From contig JBCCHN010000108.1 of NCBI GenBank assembly GCA_039028695.1, forward strand, positions 1 through 17,520: a stretch of 17,520 nucleotides of DNA. Direction: 5' to 3'. Shown here piece after piece: positions 1 to 6,815 of this stretch (position 1 is the stretch's first letter; each line of letters begins with the position of its first letter). The stretch is from JANQKX01 sp039028695 (GTDB lineage Bacteria > Pseudomonadota > Alphaproteobacteria > Kiloniellales > Kiloniellaceae). The position numbers and the translations under genes were made by a program. Below the pieces are notes generated by a model. The model did not search any database, was not told the origin of the DNA, and saw only the letters and a list, made by a program, of their open reading frames with translations.

Positions 1-344
1 GCGAGGACATTCAGATCCCAGCGGGCGATGGCGACGAAATATTCGATGTCAGCCACATTGCTCTCGTCGGCGGGACCACGGCGGGCCTGAACCCGCACCC
101 GCATATCCACATCGATCGCATTCTCGTCATATTCGCAAGTTATACCCGCGGCAGAAATATCGGCCTGATAAATCACATCTGTCAGATCCCGGCCGTCGTC
201 TGCGAATTTAATCTGTTGGGCTGCGTCCTGCACAACAACGATGGACGGACAGGGCAGCGGTGCCTCGTCGCTGGAACAGGCAGCCAGCGCCATCATGGTC
301 ACGATGGCGACCCCCGATCCCCACAGCCTTGTGTATCCCATCAT
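1..344 (-). CDS. Putative lipoprotein, N-terminal part, cut by window edge
   Basis: A minus-strand frame is open from ATG at 344 (a second ATG follows at once, 341) to the window edge, giving 114 codons with no stop. The N-terminus is a lipoprotein signal: a short basic start, a hydrophobic run, then a lipobox Leu-Ala-Ala-Cys with the acylated cysteine at residue 23 followed by Ser-Ser-Asp-Glu. The mature part is hydrophilic, with an early Pro-Cys-Pro, a GRDLTDV stretch near residue 52, and a cysteine near residue 69. It resembles an uncharacterised family of small alphaproteobacterial lipoproteins, but I recall no function for it and assign none. Being a lipoprotein, it should be anchored in a membrane facing the periplasm; Ser after the cysteine favours outer-membrane sorting under the E. 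coli rule. It lies 42 bases downstream of the small CDGSH-like ORF on the same strand and may share its transcript. No strong ribosome binding site is visible. Confidence 0.75.
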   Translation of the reverse strand, partial: MMGYTRLWGSGVAIVTMMALAACSSDEAPLPCPSIVVVQDAAQQIKFADDGRDLTDVIYQADISAAGITCEYDENAIDVDMRVRVQARRGPADESNVADIEYFVAIARWDLNVL

Positions 345-386
345 GCCAGCCCACTTAGAATGCTACACAACTTGAATTGAAAAATA

Positions 387-518
387 TCAGAGGCAACTGT
401 GCGCGCCACTATTGAAAGGATGCCATGGACTCTGCCGGTTCGCGCGCTGGAAATAAGATTTTCCCTCCTCCACATCAACCTTGAAGGGCGCGTTTTGGGC
501 CAAAATGGCGTCAGACAT
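387..518 (-). pseudogene. Degenerate CDGSH iron-sulfur domain protein, 43 aa
   Basis: ATG at 518, stop TGA at 389-387, preceded by a good ribosome binding site (GGGAGA, about six bases from the ATG). The first 23 residues, ending in VDVEEGKSYF, look like the lead-in of bacterial CDGSH proteins, which continues with W-C-A-C-G. Here the next residues are QRANRQSPWHPFNSGAH. Laid over the consensus C-x-C-x2-(S/T)-x3-P-x-C-D-G-(S/A/T)-H the spacing is exact and Ser, Pro, Gly, Ala and His match, but the three cysteines are Arg, Asn and Asn and the Asp is Ser. The ORF stops three residues after the motif; many relatives carry about 25-35 more residues. A [2Fe-2S] cluster bound by three Cys and one His could not form. 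I read it as a decayed gene; a small protein with a new role is possible, and chance resemblance of so short an ORF is not excluded. Confidence 0.5.
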
Positions 519-785
519 CAAAGTCTCCCGGATGGAAAGAACCATCAGTTCATAGGACGCGGCAGAGAGCGGTCAGGAATATCTTTCCCTTTTGTCCTCC
601 CACCCCTAAAACACTGTGGACTTTAGGCAAGCTGATGGCATCGCACAAGGCCCGTTGAAGCGGGACGGTGGCTTGCCGGCTCACAAAAACTGGATTTGTG
701 GAGGCCTTTAGAGACGTGGTAGGGAATGGCAGGTACACTCGCGTATTATCGCGCCGCGGTTGGGCCCATTGAAGGATCGATTGTG
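519..785. other. Non-coding stretch upstream of ispH
   Basis: No convincing gene on either strand. A 62-codon minus-strand frame (738-550) has no family resemblance and no good ribosome binding site. The plus-strand ispH frame is open back to an ATG at 726, but that extension lacks family-like sequence. The stretch should hold the ispH promoter and, on the minus strand, that of the small CDGSH-like ORF. A TATTAT box at 744-749 could be a -10 element for ispH but has no matching -35. A 6-base inverted repeat (CACAAA, seven bases, TTTGTG) lies at 682-700. Confidence 0.5.
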
Positions 786-1760
786 ATGGAAAAACCGGAA
801 CTGACCGTCATCTTGGCAAAGCCACGGGGCTTTTGCGCCGGCGTAGAACGGGCGATCGAGATCGTTGAGCAGGCGCTCAACCGTTACGGCTCGCCGGTTT
901 ATGTCCGTCACGAAATCGTGCACAATCGATTCGTAGTGGAGGGTCTGGAAAAAAAGGGCGCCATTTTTGTGGAAGAGCTGTCCGAGGTACCCAGTGATGC
1001 TCCCGTAATCTTTTCCGCTCACGGCGTGCCCAAGGAGGTACCCAGCGAAGCCACCCGCCGTAACCTCTTTTATTTGGATGCCACCTGCCCCTTGGTAAGC
1101 AAGGTGCATCGCGAGGCCGAGCGGCACCACCGGCTGGGCAACCAGATCATACTGATCGGGCACGCGGGGCATCCCGAGGTGATCGGCACCATGGGCCAAC
1201 TCCCTGACGATGCGATCCTTTTGGTGGAAAACAACGAGGATGCGGAAAAAATCCAAGTAGGCGACCCCGATCGCCTGGCTTACATTACGCAAACGACCTT
1301 GTCTGTCGACGACACCGCAGAGGTTATTGCCATATTGCAACGGCGCTTTCCCAACCTGCAGGGTCCCAAGAAGGAAGATATCTGTTACGCCACGACCAAC
1401 CGCCAGGCGGCGGTCAAATCCATCGCGGCCAGCTGCGATGCTTTGCTGGTCGTCGGCGCCCCTAACTCGTCCAACTCGCAGCGGCTGGTCGAAGTGGCGC
1501 GCAACGAAGGTTGCAAAAAGGCCATGCTTGTACAGCGTGCCAGCGAGATCGATTGGGACCTTTTCAAGGGTGTAAGCCGCTTGGGCTTGACCGCCGGCGC
1601 GTCAGCACCCGAGGTGCTGGTCGAGGAAGTCGTCGCGGCCTGCCGGGACCGGTTCCATGTCACACTCAAGGAAGCCGATGGCCAGGAAGAGAACGTGACG
1701 TTTAAATTGCCCAGGGCACTGGTGGACGACCCCCCCGCCACGGCGACGCAAAACCGGTGA
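786..1760 (+). CDS. ispH: 4-hydroxy-3-methylbut-2-enyl diphosphate reductase (IspH/LytB)
   Basis: Last enzyme of the MEP isoprenoid pathway: reductive dehydroxylation of HMBPP to IPP and DMAPP in the cytoplasm, using a [4Fe-4S] cluster. The 324-residue product carries the three cluster cysteines in their family contexts: C17 in GFCAGV, C101 in ATCPLV and C200 in DICYATTNRQ. Substrate-binding histidines H46 (HEIVHN) and H79 (SAHGV), the catalytic glutamate E131 in GHPEV, and the GAPNSSNS phosphate-binding segment (225-232) are present. Length is normal. I chose ATG 786 because the protein then starts as relatives do (MEKPELTV, directly before the conserved AKPRGFCAGV) and because GAAGGA at 771-776 sits nine bases upstream; an in-frame ATG at 726 would add 20 unrelated residues, and GTG 783 is a minor alternative. 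It heads a same-strand group with thrB (35-base gap) and rnhA. Confidence 0.97.
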   Translation: MEKPELTVILAKPRGFCAGVERAIEIVEQALNRYGSPVYVRHEIVHNRFVVEGLEKKGAIFVEELSEVPSDAPVIFSAHGVPKEVPSEATRRNLFYLDATCPLVSKVHREAERHHRLGNQIILIGHAGHPEVIGTMGQLPDDAILLVENNEDAEKIQVGDPDRLAYITQTTLSVDDTAEVIAILQRRFPNLQGPKKEDICYATTNRQAAVKSIAASCDALLVVGAPNSSNSQRLVEVARNEGCKKAMLVQRASEIDWDLFKGVSRLGLTAGASAPEVLVEEVVAACRDRFHVTLKEADGQEENVTFKLPRALVDDPPATATQNR

Positions 1761-1795
1761 GCCCCTCCAGTACGCGCCGAATGTGATCCACACCC

Positions 1796-2761
1796 ATGGC
1801 CGTTTACACCGAAGTCAGCGACGAGGATCTGAGGACCTTTATGGCCCAGTATGATCTGGGCGAAGTGGTGTCCTTCAAGGGTATTGCCGAGGGCGTTGAG
1901 AATTCCAATTACCTACTGGCGACAACCAACGGCTCCTTCATCCTGACGCTTTACGAAAAACGGGTAGACCCGCAGGACCTGCCCTATTTCCTGGGGTTGA
2001 TGGAGCACCTGTCCGTGCACGGTATTTCCTGTCCGCTTCCGGTCCATGGGCGGGATGATCGGGCCCTTCGCGAGCTATGCGGCCGCCCTGCGGTGATCAT
2101 TTCCTTTCTGGAAGGTCTATGGCCGCGCCGCATTCAACCCTTTCATTGCGGGGAACTGGGCAAGGCATTGGCACGAATGCACTTGGCTGGCGCTTCCTTC
2201 GCCATGCGGCGGGATAATAACCTGTCCCTAAAAGGCTGGCGCCCCATTTACGAAGACTGTGCCGAGCGGGCTCACGAAGTCAAGCCGGGCTTGGCCCAAG
2301 CCTTGGCGCAGGAGTTGGACTTTCTCGAAGCCCATTGGCCCGACAACTTACCGGAGGGCGTTATTCATGCCGACCTCTTCCCGGACAATGTGTTTTTCCT
2401 GCACGAAACCCTGAGCGGCATGATCGATTTCTATTTCGCCTGCAACGATTTCCTGAGCTATGATCTGGCGGTTTGCTTGAATGCCTGGTGTTTTGAGGGC
2501 GACAATGCATTTAACATCACCAAGGCCCGCCTTTTACTGCAGGCCTATCAACGGGTACGACCCATCACCGACGATGAGCTAAAGGCCTTGCCCCTGTTGG
2601 CCCGCGGATCGGCCATTCGCTTTCTGTTGACCCGGCTATACGATTGGCTCAACCACCCGCCGGGGGCCTTTGTGAAGCCTAAAAACCCCTTGGAATATTG
2701 GAAAAAGCTGAACTTTCATCAGGGAGTTCGCGGACCGGATGCCTATGGGTTAAGCCTATGA
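1796..2761 (+). CDS. thrB: Homoserine kinase, APH-fold type (ThrB)
   Basis: Phosphorylates homoserine with ATP to give O-phosphohomoserine, the substrate of threonine synthase (thrC lies at 8864-10270 in this window). The 321-residue protein is of the aminoglycoside-phosphotransferase-fold type found in many proteobacteria, not the GHMP-type kinase of E. coli. Visible marks are the N-terminal GVENSNYLL segment (33-41) with the following beta strands, the catalytic loop HADLFPDN (191-198; catalytic D193 and N198), and the metal-binding aspartate in IDFYFA (D211). The C-terminal part carries the family's RGSAIRFLLTRLYDWL stretch (270-285). Length is typical. No clear Shine-Dalgarno sequence precedes ATG 1796; the only upstream in-frame ATG (1781) is followed at once by a stop, so this start is forced. 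It follows ispH by 35 bases, and its stop overlaps the rnhA start, pointing to co-transcription and probable translational coupling. Confidence 0.95.
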   Translation: MAVYTEVSDEDLRTFMAQYDLGEVVSFKGIAEGVENSNYLLATTNGSFILTLYEKRVDPQDLPYFLGLMEHLSVHGISCPLPVHGRDDRALRELCGRPAVIISFLEGLWPRRIQPFHCGELGKALARMHLAGASFAMRRDNNLSLKGWRPIYEDCAERAHEVKPGLAQALAQELDFLEAHWPDNLPEGVIHADLFPDNVFFLHETLSGMIDFYFACNDFLSYDLAVCLNAWCFEGDNAFNITKARLLLQAYQRVRPITDDELKALPLLARGSAIRFLLTRLYDWLNHPPGAFVKPKNPLEYWKKLNFHQGVRGPDAYGLSL

Positions 2762-3216
2762 TGAAAGAAGCAAGCAACGCTGGCGACGACGTGGTTGAGA
2801 TTTTTACCGATGGTGCCTGTTCGGGCAATCCGGGACCGGGGGGATGGGGTGCCCTGCTGCGCTACCAAGACCGGGAAAAAGAGATTTACGGAGGCGAGCC
2901 TCAAACCACGAACAATCGCATGGAAATGCTGGCCGCCATCTCAGCCTTGGAAAGCTTGACTCGCCCGGCCCGCGTGGTGCTGACCACGGACAGCACTTAC
3001 TTAAAAGACGGCATCACCAAATGGATTCACAACTGGAAAAGAAACGGCTGGAAAACCGCCAGCAAAAAACCGGTTAAGAATGCCGATCTTTGGCAACGCC
3101 TGGAAAGCGCCCTGGCCCCTCACCAAGTGGACTGGAGATGGGTGAAGGGCCACAGCGGCCACGATGAGAACGAACGGGTGGACGAACTGGCCCGGCGGGG
3201 CGCCGCTGAACAGTAG
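2758..3216 (+). CDS. rnhA: Ribonuclease HI
   Basis: Cleaves the RNA strand of RNA:DNA hybrids, removing R-loops and primer remnants, in the cytoplasm. The 152-residue product has the four acidic metal-binding residues of the fold: D18 in FTDGACSGNPGPGG, E56 in NNRMEM, D78 in TTDSTYLKDGI, and D142 in NERVDELAR, plus the mobile catalytic histidine H132 in VKGHSGH. The basic handle typical of the E. coli-type enzyme is visible at 88-107 (tryptophans and lysines). Length matches the family (about 150-155). Two adjacent ATGs are possible starts: 2758 overlaps the thrB stop as ATGA, and 2761 overlaps it as TGATG; either way translation is probably coupled to thrB. The ribosome binding site would lie inside thrB and is weak. 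It is the last gene of the ispH-thrB-rnhA group and converges on the peroxiredoxin gene 31 bases away, with no visible terminator between them. Confidence 0.96.
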   Translation: MMKEASNAGDDVVEIFTDGACSGNPGPGGWGALLRYQDREKEIYGGEPQTTNNRMEMLAAISALESLTRPARVVLTTDSTYLKDGITKWIHNWKRNGWKTASKKPVKNADLWQRLESALAPHQVDWRWVKGHSGHDENERVDELARRGAAEQ

Positions 3217-3247
3217 CCGCGCGCCCGAACGAGACATTCGGTCGAGG

Positions 3248-3730
3248 TTATAGGGCGCTGAGCACGGCCTCGGCACTGGAGACTTCGAAGGCACCCGGCG
3301 CTTCCACGTTAAGGACCGAGACCACTCCGTCATCGATCACCATGGCATAGCGTTGGGACCGCAATCCCATACCAAAGCCGCTCGCATCCATCTCCATCCC
3401 GATAGCCTTGGAAAAGTCCCCATTGCCGTCGGCCAACATGAGGACATTGTCCCCAACCTGCTGATCGCGGCCCCAGGCATCCATAACAAAGGCATCGTTG
3501 ACCGACAAACAGGCAATGGTGTCCACGCCCTTGCCACGCAGGGCAGCCGCCGACTGCACAAAGCCCGGCAAGTGACGGGCCGAACAGGTCGGTGTGAAGG
3601 CACCCGGCACCGCGAAAACAACCACTTTTTTGCCTGCGCAAAGCTCTTGGGTGGAGATCTCGCCGACGCCGTCGCTGGTCATGTGTTTGAGAGCGACCTC
3701 GGGTAGACGATCGCCGACTTGAATGCTCAT
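3248..3730 (-). CDS. Peroxiredoxin, Prx5 / PrxII type
   Basis: Thiol peroxidase of 160 residues that reduces hydrogen peroxide and alkyl hydroperoxides. The peroxidatic cysteine C49 lies in PGAFTPTCS, the signature of the Prx5 subfamily; a second cysteine C74 sits 25 residues on, the same spacing as in plant type II peroxiredoxins, and the active-site arginine is R127 in LRSQRYAM. There is no signal peptide, so it should act in the cytoplasm, probably with glutathione/glutaredoxin or thioredoxin as reductant. ATG 3730 gives the usual Prx5 N-terminus (MSIQVGDRLPEV) and has a good ribosome binding site (GGGGAAGGA) upstream; the frame is open for 40 more codons, which look non-coding. It lies downstream of and in the same direction as dsbD, 222 bases away, so the two may be co-transcribed redox genes, though an own promoter in the gap is possible. 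Confidence 0.93.
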   Translation of the reverse strand: MSIQVGDRLPEVALKHMTSDGVGEISTQELCAGKKVVVFAVPGAFTPTCSARHLPGFVQSAAALRGKGVDTIACLSVNDAFVMDAWGRDQQVGDNVLMLADGNGDFSKAIGMEMDASGFGMGLRSQRYAMVIDDGVVSVLNVEAPGAFEVSSAEAVLSAL

Positions 3731-3952
3731 AGTGCTGTTTCCTTCCCCTGAACTAAGGCACGCAGGCGCTGTCGCCGCCTTAGCGAATTGATTGAATTCA
3801 CAGAAGATAGTGCGGCCAGCGGGCCATTCCAAGGTGCAATGGGGTTGCAACGCCGTTAGGCAGGCCTTTTACCCCGAGCCGGCCACGCTATTGGGTGTGC
3901 CTGACCCGGCCGCTTCTTCAAGGGCCTCAAGCAGGGACTGCTTGGTGAGAAT
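3731..3952 (-). other. dsbD-peroxiredoxin gap, first part in continued dsbD frame
   Basis: The dsbD-proximal 84 bases (3952-3869) continue the dsbD frame for 27 codons and a second TAA, reading like the lost C-terminus of that protein. The other 138 bases (3868-3731) lead to the peroxiredoxin start and show only its ribosome binding site; I see no convincing -35/-10 pair and no terminator hairpin. Confidence 0.5.
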
Positions 3953-6064
3953 TTATGGCAGGGTGATACCGTCTGGTGCCCCAGGGCCATAGACCGCGTT
4001 AAAGGGAATGCCGTATCGGCCGTGGCTCTCCAAATAGGCAAATATCTCATCGTTTGGTAGGGTCCAGTCGCCGCGCTGGAGAACCACCTCGGGGGCCATT
4101 AGCCTTTCGGCGATATCCTCCCTGTCGAGAACCACCTTCTTGTTCACTTGGCAGGTGATGCACCAATCGGCCGTGACATCGACAAAGACGATCTGCCCGG
4201 CCGCGACCCGCTCTTGAATAGCAGCCTCGTCCAAGGGTGCCCAAGCGTCCGACTCCGCTGTCGCGGACTGGCTCGAACCTTGCAAATGCCCCGGCACTCC
4301 AAAAGGCACCGCCAAGACAGCAAGGGAAAGGACCCCTGCCAGCACTGGGGAGGCCAAAACCGAGCGTTGACCCGAATTCTGCCGCGCTGCGAAGCCCCGC
4401 CAAAGGACCAAAGTCAAAAGGGCCAGGAGTCCCCCGATGACGGCGGTGGCGAGGGCGCCGACTTGGACAAAGAGAACGGACAAAAGCCAAAGGGCCGTGC
4501 CCAGCAAGAAGACTCCCAAGACTTTACGAACCGTCAGCATCCATGCGCCCGGTCGGGGCAAACGACTGGCAAGGCCGGGAAAAGCCGCCACCAGGAGGTA
4601 AGGCAAGGCGAGGCCAAGGCCCAGGAACGCAAAGATCAAAGCGATTTCCCAGGAACCGCGGGAGAGGGCAAAGCCCACCGCCGTACCCAGGAAGGGCGCG
4701 GAACACGGGGTTGCCAACAGGGTTGCGAAGGCACCGGTGGCAAAGGCGCCGGCCTTGCCCTTTTGCGGACCGGCGGCGCCCACAGATCCCATCCAAGCCG
4801 GCAGAGGGATCTCGAAAAAACCGAAGAGGTTGCAGGCAAAGAGGACCACCAGAAGCGCCATAAAAATCAAAAAGAGCGGCTGCTGAAACTGAATGCCCCA
4901 ACCGATCGCCATGCCGGCTTGCTGGAACAAAATGGCCGCCAAGGCCAGAACCATAAAGGAAAAGACGATCCCCGCCGCCGTCGCCAGGAAACTGCCACGC
5001 ACCTCGGCTTTGGCACGGCCTCCTTGCTCCACCACGCTCAAGAGCTTGATCGACAGCACCGGCAGGACGCAGGGCATAAGATTGAGGATCAGCCCCCCCA
5101 ACAGGGCGGCTACCAACATGCCCAAAAGGGTCGATAGACCCACCGCCGGCGGCTGTTGGCCAGCCAAGCCAGCCTGCACCACAGCGGCGCTGTCAAAGCG
5201 AGCCAAGACCCCCTGCTCCATGGCCCGGCCGTCATCCAGAACCGTCAAAATGAGTTGCTTGCCTTCCAACACGCCGGCGTTGGCGCTGGCTTGGCTCGGC
5301 ACCTTAAAGGTGACTTCCTGCCCATCCTCGCTCAAGGAGACGTCCGGCTTGGCGAAGTAAAAGGCGGGCGGGCCCTCCACCAAGAGATCAGGCGCGACGA
5401 AAGCCCCATCGGCGCGGGCGGTCACCTCCAACAGGGGCTCTTTCATATCCCCGGTCAAAACCGCTTTGGACACTTCCAAGCCCACGGCGGTGCCATCGCC
5501 GGGCACCTGTTGCTGGAAGGAGGACAATAGGAACGACTCGGGCGAAGAGCCGCCGGAGCCGGCTGGCAAGGCAAGCGAGACATCCTCGCTGTAGGGGATG
5601 CAGATTTCCTCGCAAATGAGATAATTCACCTGAGCCTGCAGGATGAGTCCCTGGTCGGTGATCTGTTTTTCCAAATTAAGGGGAAGCACCACCTCGTCCC
5701 CATAGCCGAAGGTCTCCAGCCCAAAGAGGGAGAAGCGATAGGGAGCGGGCCAGCTCATCTCGGCGGATTGGAGGTTTTGTGAGCCCTGCCAGTCGAGCGC
5801 CGGCGGAAAACCGGCATCGCCGGGCGAGCGCCAGTATATTTTCCAGCCTGGAGAGAGTTGGAAATGAAGGCCGGCCTGGACCTGCTCCGGCGCCTCTGGC
5901 GGTCCGGTGGCCGTATCGCCGGCCGCAATCAAGCGAAGGCGACTGTGATCGTTTTCAGCCCAAGGGCCGGCAGCGCCCCAAGCCACGCTCGACAATGTCA
6001 AAGCACCGAGGAAAAGAGCCATAGTTACCAGTAACTTGGCCCAAATCTGTGGGAGAAGCTGCAT
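3953..6064 (-). CDS. DsbD/ScsB-family transmembrane thiol-disulfide reductase, C-terminus apparently truncated
   Basis: Carries reducing power from cytoplasmic thioredoxin across the inner membrane to periplasmic thiols. The 703-residue product has all three DsbD modules: a signal peptide (about 1-31, ending VAWGA); a periplasmic N-terminal domain of the longer ScsB-like type with C151/C155 (YLICEEICIPY); a membrane domain of about eight helices (310-590) with the paired cysteines C332 (MPCVLP) and C454 (TPCSAPF); and a periplasmic thioredoxin domain with the active site C635-Ile-Thr-C638. The cis-proline region GIPFNAVYGPG (685-695) is intact. Translation stops at TAA 3955-3953 right after GITLP. 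Relatives continue here with a Glu and the last helix, and the same frame downstream encodes such a helix (ILTKQSLLEALEEA), so this looks like a GAA-to-TAA nonsense change. ATG 6064 is supported by the signal peptide and an AGGA just upstream. I leave the symbol empty because dsbD and scsB cannot be told apart safely. Confidence 0.93.
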   Translation of the reverse strand: MQLLPQIWAKLLVTMALFLGALTLSSVAWGAAGPWAENDHSRLRLIAAGDTATGPPEAPEQVQAGLHFQLSPGWKIYWRSPGDAGFPPALDWQGSQNLQSAEMSWPAPYRFSLFGLETFGYGDEVVLPLNLEKQITDQGLILQAQVNYLICEEICIPYSEDVSLALPAGSGGSSPESFLLSSFQQQVPGDGTAVGLEVSKAVLTGDMKEPLLEVTARADGAFVAPDLLVEGPPAFYFAKPDVSLSEDGQEVTFKVPSQASANAGVLEGKQLILTVLDDGRAMEQGVLARFDSAAVVQAGLAGQQPPAVGLSTLLGMLVAALLGGLILNLMPCVLPVLSIKLLSVVEQGGRAKAEVRGSFLATAAGIVFSFMVLALAAILFQQAGMAIGWGIQFQQPLFLIFMALLVVLFACNLFGFFEIPLPAWMGSVGAAGPQKGKAGAFATGAFATLLATPCSAPFLGTAVGFALSRGSWEIALIFAFLGLGLALPYLLVAAFPGLASRLPRPGAWMLTVRKVLGVFLLGTALWLLSVLFVQVGALATAVIGGLLALLTLVLWRGFAARQNSGQRSVLASPVLAGVLSLAVLAVPFGVPGHLQGSSQSATAESDAWAPLDEAAIQERVAAGQIVFVDVTADWCITCQVNKKVVLDREDIAERLMAPEVVLQRGDWTLPNDEIFAYLESHGRYGIPFNAVYGPGAPDGITLP

Positions 6065-6223
6065 GATCCTAGATTAACCCAAAAGTCCGTTAAGCGGCAG
6101 TGAATATTTGTTAAATATGCTATCATGTGACAAGGTTTCATCGTCACATTATCGTGTTGCCGTCCAATCGGTGGCGTGATCTAATTTTGACAGGCTCGTT
6201 ATTTGCGACCATTTGCTCGATAA
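6065..6223. promoter_or_regulatory. Divergent promoter region, dsbD / yqgE
   Basis: This AT-richer 159-base gap separates divergent genes and must hold both promoters. On the minus strand TTGTCA (6133-6128) is a possible -35 for dsbD, followed by AT-rich sequence without a clean TATAAT. On the plus strand a perfect TTGACA stands at 6187-6192, but the expected -10 position (about 6210-6215) is poor. YqgE has no clear ribosome binding site. The assignments are weak; the location itself is certain. Confidence 0.45.
6125..6149. promoter_or_regulatory. Candidate operator: 7-bp inverted repeat with 11-base spacer
   Basis: ATGTGAC (6125-6131) and GTCACAT (6143-6149) are perfect inverted copies separated by eleven bases, lying between divergent dsbD and yqgE and overlapping the possible dsbD -35. 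The half-site centres are 18 bases apart, suiting a dimeric regulator reading two helical turns. The half-sites resemble CRP/FNR-type TGTGA, but the spacing is wider than the classical six bases, so the regulator is unknown. Confidence 0.4.
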
Positions 6224-6802
6224 ATGACAGATCATTCACAGGAAAAAAGCGGTTATTTGACCGGCCAGCTCCTGATCGCCATGCCGAACATGCGAGACTC
6301 CCGTTTTGCGCGTACGGTTATATACCTCTGCGCCCATAACGAGGACGGGGCCATGGGCCTGGTCATTAACAGGTTGGTCGGCGCCATCACCTTCCCCGAC
6401 CTGTTGTCCCAGCTTGGGATTGAGGTGACTGACTTAAAAGAGGAGATCCGGGTTCACTTCGGTGGACCGGTGGAATCCGGGCGAGGATTTGTGCTGCATT
6501 CCGGCGACTATCTTCAGGAAAGCACCTTGCAGGTCAATCCCCGCATCGCTTTGACAGCCACCATCGACATCTTGCGCGACATCGCCCAGGGGGCCGGTCC
6601 GAAAAAACAACTCATGGCCTTGGGCTATGCGGGTTGGGGGCCCGGCCAGTTAGACAACGAAATTCAAGCCAACGGCTGGCTGCACGCGACCGCCGATGAG
6701 GAGCTGATTTTCGACAACGGGCTGGACGATAAGTGGGAACGGGCCATGGCCAAATTGGGCGTGGACATTTCCATGCTCTCAGGCGAAGCGGGTCACGCCT
6801 GA
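6224..6802 (+). CDS. YqgE/AlgH family protein
   Basis: A 192-residue cytoplasmic protein of the widespread YqgE/AlgH (UPF0301, DUF179) family, whose biochemical role is not settled; the AlgH name comes from an effect on alginate production in Pseudomonas. Family marks are the N-terminal LTGQLLIAMPNMRDSRFARTV region (12-32), YLCAHNEDGAMGLVINR (34-50), the GGPVESGRGFVLHS segment (85-98), and GYAGWGPGQLDNEI in the second half. Length is typical (185-200). ATG 6224 puts the conserved region a dozen residues in, as in relatives; no good ribosome binding site precedes it, so the start is set by homology only, though no better one is seen. It is transcribed away from dsbD and ends 13 bases from the convergent acetyltransferase gene, leaving no room for a separate terminator. 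Confidence 0.93.
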   Translation: MTDHSQEKSGYLTGQLLIAMPNMRDSRFARTVIYLCAHNEDGAMGLVINRLVGAITFPDLLSQLGIEVTDLKEEIRVHFGGPVESGRGFVLHSGDYLQESTLQVNPRIALTATIDILRDIAQGAGPKKQLMALGYAGWGPGQLDNEIQANGWLHATADEELIFDNGLDDKWERAMAKLGVDISMLSGEAGHA

Positions 6803-6815
6803 TCCAAGCCTGTCG

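Noticed and set aside
399..626. 75-codon plus-strand frame with GTG start upstream of ispH
   Set aside because: Antisense to the CDGSH-like ORF, no ribosome binding site, and no family resemblance.
1027..1050. Repeated GAGGTACCCAG segments within ispH (near 986 and 1036)
   Set aside because: They encode two similar Glu-Val-Pro-Ser stretches of IspH; no sign of a mobile or regulatory repeat.
708..1340. 210-codon minus-strand frame antisense to ispH
   Set aside because: Overlaps the conserved IspH core; no recognisable domain, explained by codon bias of the real gene.
3217..3247. Possible terminator between convergent rnhA and peroxiredoxin genes
   Set aside because: Only 31 bases, with no stable stem and no T-run on either strand.
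4148..5137. Long plus-strand open frame (329 codons) inside dsbD
   Set aside because: Antisense to a clear DsbD gene; product is a low-complexity Gln/Lys/Arg/Gly-rich mix with no family likeness, typical of the mirror frame of a GC-rich gene.
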